A stretch of DNA of 64,000 nt from Niveispirillum irakense DSM 11586 (GTDB lineage: Bacteria > Pseudomonadota > Alphaproteobacteria > Azospirillales > Azospirillaceae): positions 1 to 64,000 of the forward strand of contig NZ_AUCG01000022.1 of NCBI RefSeq assembly GCF_000429645.1, in the 5' to 3' direction. Below the pieces are notes generated by a model. The model had not been told where the DNA came from, ran no database searches, and saw nothing but the letters and a program-made list of their open reading frames with translations. Below are positions 48,001 to 55,120 of the stretch, in pieces. A program made the translations under genes and the position numbers. Each line of letters starts with the position of its first letter. The first letter of the stretch is position 1.

Positions 48001-51000
48001 CCAGCAGCACGGGGGCCAGCAACTCTGTCCGGGGCAGCAGCAGGCCCACCGGGCCGGGGGGCACCTCGGCTGCCAGGATAAGGGCGGCTATGGCATCGGA
48101 CCAGCGGTCCAGCATTGCCCGGTCCAACCGCTGCTGCCCATCCAGAATGACGGCGGGGCCGACAGGATCAGCCCGCAGATGGGCCTGCCAGCGCGCCACC
48201 AGTGGCAGCGCCCGCCGTCCCCCGGTCCCGTCCAGGGCCCAGCGGGCGGCGGCATCGCCCTGCCCATGGCGCAGGGACAGGTCGCCGCCCGCTGCCAGCA
48301 GCGACAGCAGGTCCAGATAATCAGCCATCAATCGTTCGGCCCGACCCCCGCCAAACAGGGCGGCATCGTAATCAAGCTCCACCGTCAGGCTGCCGCCACG
48401 GTCCACCACATTGCAGGCAAGGTCAAAACGACCGCTGCCGGCATCGGGACCGGCGGTGGGCGGGCGCAGCCGGGCCGTCACCCCCGTGCCAAATGGCAGT
48501 TCAGGCGGCACCCGATCCAGGTTGAAAGTGACGGGCACCAAAGGCGGCCGGGCCGGATCGCGCCGCACGGCCAGATCATCCAGCAGATGGGCAAACGGAT
48601 AATCGGCATGGTCCAGCGCGTCCAGCAGGGTGCCGCGCACCCTGTCCAGCAGGGCATCGGTCCCCTTGGTCGCGTCGGGGCGCAAGCGCAGCGGCAGCAG
48701 ATGGGTGCAATAGCCCACCACCTGTCCCATCCCCGGCCCCGCGACTGCACGCCCGGTATAAGGCACACCGATCACCATATCGGCAGCGCCATGGCGGTGC
48801 AGCAGCCAGACGAAACCGGCCAGCAGCACCGACAATAGCGACCCCCGCCCGGCCAGGGCGCGGCGATGCAGCCCTGATGTCACCCCTTCCCCTACCGGGC
48901 AGACCAGCCGCCCGCCGGTAAAGCCGCGCACCGGCGGGCGTGGGGCGGCGATATCCAGGTCCAGCCCGGCCGGCGCATCGCGCAAATCCTGCATCCACCG
49001 GTCACGCGCGTTCTTCCAGCGCCCCTCCGCCAGGGCGGCCCGGTGCCCGTCCAGAAGGGTGCGCAGCGATGGGGCGGGTGGCAAGGGCTGCCCGGCATAG
49101 GCTGCCGCGATCTCCCCCGCCAGAATCTGGAGCGACAGCCCGTCCAATGCCGCATGATGGCCCAGCAGCAGCAAAACCCGGTCCTCACCCCCCAGATGGA
49201 ACAAGGTGGCGCGCAGCAGCGGCGGGCGGGCGGGATCAAAGGGCACGGCCAGCCGTTCTGCCACCGCCGGGGCCAAACCGTCCGCCGCGATGGTTGCCTG
49301 CTCCAGCGGCAAAAGGCCGGCCGGGGCGGGAGACAGGGTGCCGGCCAGGGGGTCGGGCACGGCCCACAGCCCGTCATGCCGGGCGGCCACCGTCGCCACG
49401 GAAGCCGCCAGCCTTTCGCCGTCCAGGGGGCCGGTCAGGTCCAGCAGCAGCGGAAGGGTATAAGCAACGGCACCGGCCGGGTCCAGTGTCGCCAGCGTCA
49501 GCAACTGACGCTGCGCCAGGGTCATGGGCAGGCTATCTTTGGGCGCCGGTTCGGCAGGCGCCGCATCCAGGATGCCGCCCTCGCGCAGGGCCGCCACCGT
49601 CTGCGCCACGGCATCGACCAGCCGGTCGCAATCGGCGTCTGTATGGGCACTGGACAGGAAACAGGTCCGCCCCTCCCACACATAGATGCCGCGCAGCAGC
49701 AGATGGTAGAAGAACAGGTCCAGATTGCGGGTGAAGACGAAGCGGAAGACGGAGCCGAACCGCGCAACCCGGATGGGTGTTCCGGCCAGCACTGCGTCCA
49801 GCCGGTCCTGCAGACGGGCGGCGCGCGCGTTCAGGTCGGTGTAAAGCGCATCACCCCGCCGCTCAATCTCCGCCAACACGGCCAGACAGGCCTCAATGGT
49901 CAGCGGGTTCTTGTTGAAGGTGCCGGCGAACAGCGTGGTCTGGGCCGTGGGCGCGCTGTCATCGCCATAGTGCCAGACGCCGCCATCCACCGCCGCCATC
50001 ACATCGGCCCGGCCGGCCAGCGCCCCGATGGGCAAGCCGCCCCCCAGGATTTTGCCATAGGCAACCAGATCCGCCCGCACGCCGAAATAGGCCTGTGCCC
50101 CACCTGCGGCGATGCGGAAGCCGGTGATCAGTTCATCAAATACCAGCAACGTGCCCGCCGCCTGGGTCAATCCCCGCAGGCGGCGCAAAAAATCATCCGG
50201 CTGTAGATCGGGCCGCCGGCTCTGCACCGGTTCCACCAGCACGGCGGCGACTTGCCCCAGCAGGGGGGCGAGTGCCGCCAGACTGTCCGCCGTGCCATAA
50301 TCAAGCACCAGCGTATCAGCAACGGCCCCCGGCGCCACGCCGGCAACCAGCGGCACGGCGCCGGCCTCAACATTCCCGTCCGCTGCTGCTTCGGCCAGGA
50401 TACCGTCGAAATGGCCGTGATAGGCGCCGCGGAAGATCACCACCTTGGTCCGGCCGGTGACGGTGCGGGCCAGACGCAGCGCCACCATAACGGCTTCTGT
50501 CCCGGAATTGAGGAACGCTACCCGGTCCTGGCCGGACAGGCGGGCGATCCGCTCCGCCGCCTCCCCCGCCCTGTCGGATTGCGGCCCCAGGCGCAGGCCC
50601 CGCGACAGGCTCTCCTGCAGGGCCATATTCAGAAAGTCGGGCATATGCCCGAACAGATGGACGCCGAACCCCATGGAAATATCGAGATAGTCGTTACCGT
50701 CCACATCCTCCATCCGCGTGCCGGCGGCTGACCGGCAGGCAATGGGATACAGCATCTCCTTGATCGAGGGGCGGAAGCCGGCACTGGCCCGGCTATCGGC
50801 CAGAACAGTGCGATAACGGTCGGCCAGCGCCCGGGACCCGGCGGTACGGCGCGTATAGGCCGCGACCAGGGCCGCGATATGCTGGCGCTGGCGCGGGCCG
50901 GCGGGATCGTCGACCACCGCACGGGGGACCGGCAGGGGGCGCAGAGGAACGGCCGGCGCCAGCATGGGCGGGGCCGGTGTGGGCGGGGCCGCCTGCGGGG

Positions 51001-53938
51001 CGCATCGGCTGGCCAGATATCCGGCCAGGGCATCCAGGGTGGACAGTTCCTCAAAAAAGGCGCGGATCGGGATCTTCACCCCGAAGGCCGCTTCGATCCG
51101 CTGCGCGGCGGTCACCAGGACCAGGCTATCGGCGCCCATTTCCAGGAAGGGGGTGGCCGGGTCCACGCGCGGGGCCGTCGTTTCCAGGATATCCGCGACG
51201 ATGGTGCGCAACCGATGCGAAATATCCGCCCCCTCCCGCACCGCCGGCGCCACGCTTGCAGCGGCAGGGATCGCCGTTGACGCGGCTGGCGGGGGGACAG
51301 GGGCGGGGACGGTGCCGACTGTCACCGTGCCATCGGCCAGCAGGGGGAAGGATGTTTCCTCAAACGGGTAGAGCGGCAGGGGCGACCGGCTGTTTCCCGG
51401 CCCGTCCACCCCGTTCCAGTCCGGCACCAGCCCGGCGGTCCAGACCGCACCCAGGGCCGAAAGCAGGGCCTGCGCATCCTCGCGCCCCCGTATCAGGCTG
51501 GGTACAACCGGCAGATCGGGGACGGTCAGGGGCACCAGCCGGGACAAAACCGCCGCCGGCCCGATCTCCAATCCCAGCTTCACGCCCGCAGCCGCCAGGG
51601 CGGCCACCCCATCGCCAAACCGGACGGGATCGCGCAGATGGCGCACCCAACTTTCCCCCGTCAGCACCGTGCCCACGGGCAGGATGGTGCCGGTGCGGTT
51701 ACACAGCAGGGGCAGGCGCAGCGGGTCGAAATGGAAGCTGGCAAGCACATCGCGGAACGGGTCCAGAACCGGGTCCATGGCCGGGGAATGGAAAGCGGCG
51801 GAGACAGGCAGCCTTCGTGCGGTGATCCCGGCATCGGCAAGGCGCCGCAGCGTCTCCTCCAGCGCGTCGGCGGCGCCGGCAATGGTCAGGCTGCCAGGAC
51901 CATTTTCCACCGCGATGACGATATCGGGGCTAAGCAGGGGGGGCACCGCCGCCGGCAGGCCGGTCACCGCCGCCATGCCGCCAGGCACGGCACGTTCCGC
52001 CATCAGCCGGCCGCGCGCAGCCACCAGCTCCATCGCCCGCTCAAACGGCAGCGCACCGGCCACCACGGCGGCCGCGTAATCACCCAGACTATGGCCGATC
52101 ACAATGTCAGGCGTGATCCCCCATGCCGCCCAATGGCGGGCCAAACCGACCTGCAGCGCCAGCATCAGCGGCTGGGTCAGCTCCGTCCGGTCAATCTCCG
52201 CCCCCGTGGTCAGCAGGTCCAGCAGCGGCAGGCCGGTGACCTGCGCCGCCCTTGTCAGCGTCTCGCGGATGGCGGGGGACATCTGCACCAGCCCGCGCGC
52301 CATGCCGGCAAACTGCGCCCCCTGGCCGGAAAAAAGGAAGGCCGTCATCGGCCGGCGGCGGGGGGCTTGGCCTAACGCCACCTCTGGCGGGCGTTCCCCT
52401 TGGGCCACCCGTTCCAGTGCTGACGCCATATGCTCTGCATCAGTAGCGGCGATGGAAAGCCGATGACGCAGGGGGCTACGCGACCGGTGGCTGGCCCGCG
52501 CCAGCGTAGCGCCGGCATCCGGTTGCCGGCGCACCTGTGCCGCCGTGGCAGCCGCCAGATGCATAAGCGCGTCCGGCCCAGCGGCTGACAGGACCAGCAA
52601 TTGCGGCCAGGCGGGTGCCGGGATCATATGACTAGCCGGGGGGCTGGCCGCGATCAGATGGCAATTGGCGCCGCCAAAGCCAAAGGAACTGACGGCCCCC
52701 ACCGCTGGCCGCCCCTGGTCGGGCAGGCTTTGGGGCGCGGTGGGAACGGTAAGGTTCAGGCCAGCGAAATCAATATGCGGGTTGGGTGCCGCAAAACCCA
52801 GGCTGGCCGGCACCTGCCGATGGTGCAGCACCAGGGCCAGCTTGATCAGCCCGGCAATGCCGGCCGCTGCTTCCAGATGGCCGATATTGGTCTTGACCGA
52901 TCCAACCGGCAGCGGCCCGGTGCGGCCCGGTGCCTGCCCCAACGCCCGGCCGATGGCCTTGGCCTCGATCGGATCACCCAGCAGAGTGCCGGTGCCGTGG
53001 GCCTCCACATAATCGACGGTGGCGGGCTTTATCCCGGCTGTCGCCAGCGCCTGCCCGATCAGGGCTTCCTGCGCCGGGGTGCTGGGTGCGGTGATGCCGT
53101 TGGACTGGCCATTATGGTTAAGCGCGGACCCCAGGATCACTGCCAGCACCCGGTCGCCGTCGCGCTGTGCATCCGACAGGCGCTTCAGCACCACGGTTCC
53201 AGCCCCTTCCCCCCGCCCATACCCGTCGGCAGCGGCGGAGAAGGTCTTGCAGCGCCCATCTGCCGCCAGCATCCGCGCGCGGGAAAAGGCGACCGACGGG
53301 TCGGGCCGCAGCATCAGCGAGACGCCGCCGGCCAGCGCCAGCCCACATTCCCCCGCCCGCAGCGCGGCACAGGCCAGATGCACCGCGATCAGCGCAGACG
53401 AACAGGCCGTATCCACCACCAGACTGGGGCCGGTGAAACCCAGCAGATAGGAAATGCGGTTGGCCAGGACGGCCGTGGAATGGCCGGTCGCGGTTGCAGG
53501 GCCTATGGCAGAAAGATCGGCATGGGCGCCGCCAAACTCGCCGTTGCTGGCGCCCATGTAAACGCCGACCGGCTGGCCCTTCAACTCCCAACCAGGGATG
53601 CCGGCATCCTCCAGCGCCCACCATGCAACCTTCAGCGCCAGACGCTGGCGCGGGTCCATGCCGCGTGCCTCCCGCGCGGACAGGCCAAAAAAGGCGGGAT
53701 CAAACAGGTCCGCCCCATCGATGAAACCGGCATGGCGGGTGATTATGCGACCGGCGGCGGCGGGATCAGGGTCATGCAAGGCGGCACCGTCCCAACGGTC
53801 GGGCGGCACATCGCGCAGCGCAAATTCACCCGCGCATAACAGCGACCAGAACGCATCCGGCCCCACAGCCCCCGGGAAGACGCACCCTATCCCGATAATG
53901 GCGATCGGTTCCTGGGGATGATGCGTCGGTCCGTCCAT
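45050..53938 (-). CDS. Hybrid PKS-NRPS megasynthase: KS-AT-ACP-aminotransferase-C-A-T-E
   Basis: The largest gene of the operon, 2,962 residues. KS: Cys179 in DTACSSAL, His in EAHGTGT and NIGHLEA. AT: Ser617 in GHSLGDY; AAFHSP in place of HAFH fits malonyl-CoA. There is no reductive domain. ACP: Ser938 in MGADSLVL. A class III aminotransferase follows with PLP Lys1296 in AYGKILGGGLPIG, converting the beta-keto group to an amine as in iturin/mycosubtilin enzymes. The C domain has HHAALDG (about 1595). The A domain has FTSGSTGQPKP; its code by eye is D-L-T-K-V-G-H-I-G-K, identical to the published Asp code. The T Ser is about 2455. The last domain is epimerisation type (HHWLVDAVSCALLLEDL, ELEGHGR, TVGWFT). 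Start ATG 53938; a TTG at 53959 overlaps the previous stop. Confidence 0.96.
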   Translation of the reverse strand: MDGPTHHPQEPIAIIGIGCVFPGAVGPDAFWSLLCAGEFALRDVPPDRWDGAALHDPDPAAAGRIITRHAGFIDGADLFDPAFFGLSAREARGMDPRQRLALKVAWWALEDAGIPGWELKGQPVGVYMGASNGEFGGAHADLSAIGPATATGHSTAVLANRISYLLGFTGPSLVVDTACSSALIAVHLACAALRAGECGLALAGGVSLMLRPDPSVAFSRARMLAADGRCKTFSAAADGYGRGEGAGTVVLKRLSDAQRDGDRVLAVILGSALNHNGQSNGITAPSTPAQEALIGQALATAGIKPATVDYVEAHGTGTLLGDPIEAKAIGRALGQAPGRTGPLPVGSVKTNIGHLEAAAGIAGLIKLALVLHHRQVPASLGFAAPNPHIDFAGLNLTVPTAPQSLPDQGRPAVGAVSSFGFGGANCHLIAASPPASHMIPAPAWPQLLVLSAAGPDALMHLAAATAAQVRRQPDAGATLARASHRSRSPLRHRLSIAATDAEHMASALERVAQGERPPEVALGQAPRRRPMTAFLFSGQGAQFAGMARGLVQMSPAIRETLTRAAQVTGLPLLDLLTTGAEIDRTELTQPLMLALQVGLARHWAAWGITPDIVIGHSLGDYAAAVVAGALPFERAMELVAARGRLMAERAVPGGMAAVTGLPAAVPPLLSPDIVIAVENGPGSLTIAGAADALEETLRRLADAGITARRLPVSAAFHSPAMDPVLDPFRDVLASFHFDPLRLPLLCNRTGTILPVGTVLTGESWVRHLRDPVRFGDGVAALAAAGVKLGLEIGPAAVLSRLVPLTVPDLPVVPSLIRGREDAQALLSALGAVWTAGLVPDWNGVDGPGNSRSPLPLYPFEETSFPLLADGTVTVGTVPAPVPPPAASTAIPAAASVAPAVREGADISHRLRTIVADILETTAPRVDPATPFLEMGADSLVLVTAAQRIEAAFGVKIPIRAFFEELSTLDALAGYLASRCAPQAAPPTPAPPMLAPAVPLRPLPVPRAVVDDPAGPRQRQHIAALVAAYTRRTAGSRALADRYRTVLADSRASAGFRPSIKEMLYPIACRSAAGTRMEDVDGNDYLDISMGFGVHLFGHMPDFLNMALQESLSRGLRLGPQSDRAGEAAERIARLSGQDRVAFLNSGTEAVMVALRLARTVTGRTKVVIFRGAYHGHFDGILAEAAADGNVEAGAVPLVAGVAPGAVADTLVLDYGTADSLAALAPLLGQVAAVLVEPVQSRRPDLQPDDFLRRLRGLTQAAGTLLVFDELITGFRIAAGGAQAYFGVRADLVAYGKILGGGLPIGALAGRADVMAAVDGGVWHYGDDSAPTAQTTLFAGTFNKNPLTIEACLAVLAEIERRGDALYTDLNARAARLQDRLDAVLAGTPIRVARFGSVFRFVFTRNLDLFFYHLLLRGIYVWEGRTCFLSSAHTDADCDRLVDAVAQTVAALREGGILDAAPAEPAPKDSLPMTLAQRQLLTLATLDPAGAVAYTLPLLLDLTGPLDGERLAASVATVAARHDGLWAVPDPLAGTLSPAPAGLLPLEQATIAADGLAPAVAERLAVPFDPARPPLLRATLFHLGGEDRVLLLLGHHAALDGLSLQILAGEIAAAYAGQPLPPAPSLRTLLDGHRAALAEGRWKNARDRWMQDLRDAPAGLDLDIAAPRPPVRGFTGGRLVCPVGEGVTSGLHRRALAGRGSLLSVLLAGFVWLLHRHGAADMVIGVPYTGRAVAGPGMGQVVGYCTHLLPLRLRPDATKGTDALLDRVRGTLLDALDHADYPFAHLLDDLAVRRDPARPPLVPVTFNLDRVPPELPFGTGVTARLRPPTAGPDAGSGRFDLACNVVDRGGSLTVELDYDAALFGGGRAERLMADYLDLLSLLAAGGDLSLRHGQGDAAARWALDGTGGRRALPLVARWQAHLRADPVGPAVILDGQQRLDRAMLDRWSDAIAALILAAEVPPGPVGLLLPRTELLAPVLLGCWKAGRAWMMVEPGTPPARAALLLRHAGCTLALAAEGQGTAADACPILPVPPCPPAEGGQALGVDWAVPAPDAIAYILFTSGSTGQPKPVAVPHRAVEWYLEGLLARTALPAGLSYGLVSALAADLGLTATLPALFHGGSLCILSEAAARDPGLMLEALRRWPVDLLKIVPSHLDALLSGEADPALLPRRLLVLGGERASPALLRRLDGMMPASLRVMNHYGPTETTIGVAMGDWQRGADHLTLDAPLPGARLALLGEEGEPVPPGTTGRLYIGGAQLALGYIGLAAETGARFQPVAQSGIDGPLYDTGDLARLDAQGRLEIVGRGDDQVKIRGHRVEPGEVAASLRTLQGVGAAAVVAVPHPTLGPVLVAHVVPAAPERVIDPDSLLAALRGRLPEPMLPARIMICQALPLTANGKLDRAALPVPDWAAPTWGQTDADPAATDMENRLLCVWRALFARPGIGRHDDFFALGGDSILGIRMVARLHQDGLLLKAADLYRHPTVAALAPLIRPAGLEAEQGLLTGPVPLLPSQQRWLSLGGALRPHANLSLLLDLAADITPDRVLAAFDRLIAHHDGLRLRARVDGAEGAGIVQFYAPPAPPPLHPIPDGPDRSASLDRLQALADPTETPLVLGWLEGGRGQLLIVLHHWLVDAVSCALLLEDLARLLRDPAASLGAKTLSLRQWGQGLAAYADTAPVRDQMDYWALCTDLPPPALPERPGTASDGQGMERVTGTALTMAQTSDVLSGPAIQAGLEMEDLLLAALTLAMGRLTGEALLFVELEGHGRTPPDGMPDPARTVGWFTARHPAWFDLTGVEEGEAAMAVRDQRLSIPNRGQDYGLLRWLGPAPLRQTLAAGHHPAVGLNWLGRMPAVTDAPFTLVSWRPGCPLRGAERAADLPRPHALAVEVMLVEGRLRLDLFHDSARFDPAVMEKLVADMAATLLRLASLAPAAMAPTQTAPPLSAPSSPLALDADDLAALAASL

Positions 53939-53955
53939 CGGCGCCCCGTCAGCGA

Positions 53956-54639
53956 TCAAGGCTTCTGGTGTCCGATATGGCGCAGGATGGATGTTTCCGT
54001 CTCCAGCAGCGCATCATGGATGCCGGCCCAAATCTGTTCCCCCTCCTCCGCGCCATAGCCAGAGACGATACGGCTTTGCAGATTGCCCACCAGTTCCAGA
54101 TCGGCAATCTGGTCGCCCATGGCGAACCCATGCACACGGGTGGCACCCGCAAAGGTGCCGTAAAGGGTGAAAGGGCCGCCTGGCATCACAGCAGCGACAC
54201 GGCGCACACCGTTTAAAAACTGCCCCGCCCCGCTGGGCGCGACCTTGAGATCGACATAATAGAGATACTCGGCCGGCTGCTCACGCGAGGGCGGCATCGA
54301 CAGGCCAAGATCGATCCGGTTCAGGACGGATGTATTCATATCCAGGACACAGCCCTGGAAATCCCGGAGCTTCACCACCCCATCGCTGCCATAGACATCC
54401 GTCATGACGCGGTCGAGCGACAGCATCTGGTCCATGGCGCCCAGCCGGTCGAGCGGAATGATGATATAGACACCCAAGGACGGGCCGGCGACCGTGGCAT
54501 AGGCGCTCCATTCCATCCGCGACGGATGTTGCTGGTAAGCAAAAGCGACCTGACGCGCCAGATCCTTGAAGTCTGAATATTTCTCACGCCGTATGGTGGC
54601 CCGCACAAAGACACAGAGCGGCGCCGGAAACGTCCACAT
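53956..54639 (-). CDS. Unknown 227-residue protein in the lipopeptide operon
   Basis: I do not recognise this protein. It has no signal peptide or membrane segment. Two alternating strand/helix halves (starting CVFVRATIRREKYSDFKDLA and YLYYVDLKVAPSGAGQFLNG) suggest two ferredoxin-like or dimeric alpha/beta-barrel-type repeats, and the C-terminus is acidic and helical. It is the second gene of the operon, separated from the 75-residue protein gene by a strong hairpin, and its stop overlaps a TTG of the megasynthase frame. The position suggests a pathway-specific accessory, possibly a partner of the small protein. The ribosome site is weak. Confidence 0.75.
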   Translation of the reverse strand: MWTFPAPLCVFVRATIRREKYSDFKDLARQVAFAYQQHPSRMEWSAYATVAGPSLGVYIIIPLDRLGAMDQMLSLDRVMTDVYGSDGVVKLRDFQGCVLDMNTSVLNRIDLGLSMPPSREQPAEYLYYVDLKVAPSGAGQFLNGVRRVAAVMPGGPFTLYGTFAGATRVHGFAMGDQIADLELVGNLQSRIVSGYGAEEGEQIWAGIHDALLETETSILRHIGHQKP

Positions 54640-54685
54640 CGATTATTCGTCCGTTGAATATTGGACCCATGATTCTGAACCAACC

Positions 54686-54722
54686 GCGGAAGGGCGCACG
54701 ACACCGCCGTGCGCCCTTCCGC
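54686..54722 (-). promoter_or_regulatory. Perfect 15-bp hairpin between the small leader-like gene and the rest of the operon
   Basis: The arms 54686-54700 and 54708-54722 are perfect 15-bp complements rich in G+C, with a 7-base loop. The hairpin begins 7 bases past the stop of the 75-residue gene. Downstream on the transcript is GGTTGGTTC rather than a T-run, so it is more likely a partial terminator, processing site or 3'-end stabiliser than a full terminator. Confidence 0.75.
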
Positions 54723-54728
54723 AGAGGC

Positions 54729-54956
54729 TTACTTCTCAAGCTTGAGAAGGATGGCGCCGCTCCAGTCTGCACCGGCATTGGCAACATGCACGTTCAGGCA
54801 GTTGGTCGACTCAACCCACTCCAGGCTGACAACGGCATTGCCGATGTCAGTCCCATCCGCCTTCAGGGTGGCGCTCGGGTCTGCGAGCAATTTTGCCCGG
54901 TAGGAGGGATCCTTAATCGCACGCCCCAGCGCCGCCAGAATGGCATCGTACAACAT
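54729..54956 (-). CDS. Small nitrile-hydratase-leader-like (NHLP-type) protein, 75 residues
   Basis: The protein contains AIKDPSYRAKLLADPSATLK, which matches the leader motif DPxFRxxLLxDPxAAL of NHLP-type peptide precursors. VSLEWVESTNCLNVHVANAG follows, comparable with the V-x-V-VEN/D-T-x-x-x-H-L-V stretch of nitrile hydratase alpha subunit and NHLP leaders. No Gly-Gly cleavage site is seen and the tail after this region is only about 13 residues, with one Cys in the whole protein. It may therefore be a leader-like carrier or regulator, not a classical precursor. GAGGTG stands 4 bases before ATG 54956. It is the first gene of the lipopeptide operon, and a 15-bp hairpin follows it. Confidence 0.85.
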   Translation of the reverse strand: MLYDAILAALGRAIKDPSYRAKLLADPSATLKADGTDIGNAVVSLEWVESTNCLNVHVANAGADWSGAILLKLEK

Positions 54957-55120
54957 GTTTCACCTCTTGTTTGAAGATCTGTGGACCAAACGCAACCCAA
55001 AATAACCGAACAGAGACACACTCGCAACGGGATTCACGAAAAGTTAACTCAACTACATAAATTTTCATAATTTATATGGAATCAAAAAAATCACTCATGG
55101 AGAAATATACTAGAATAATA
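54957..55120 (-). promoter_or_regulatory. AT-rich leader and likely promoter region of the lipopeptide operon
   Basis: These 164 bases between the binding-protein gene and the first operon gene are strikingly AT-rich compared with the 28 kb that follow. They hold an inverted repeat ATAAATT-N5-AATTTAT (55057-55075) that could be an operator. No GC-rich terminator is seen after the binding-protein gene, so read-through from it is possible. No exact promoter can be fixed. Confidence 0.45.

Noticed and set aside
54729-54956. Classical RiPP precursor with a Gly-Gly cleavage site
   Set aside because: No GG or GA site precedes a plausible core and no lanthipeptide, cyclodehydratase or radical-SAM maturation gene is nearby; only leader-like similarity is claimed.
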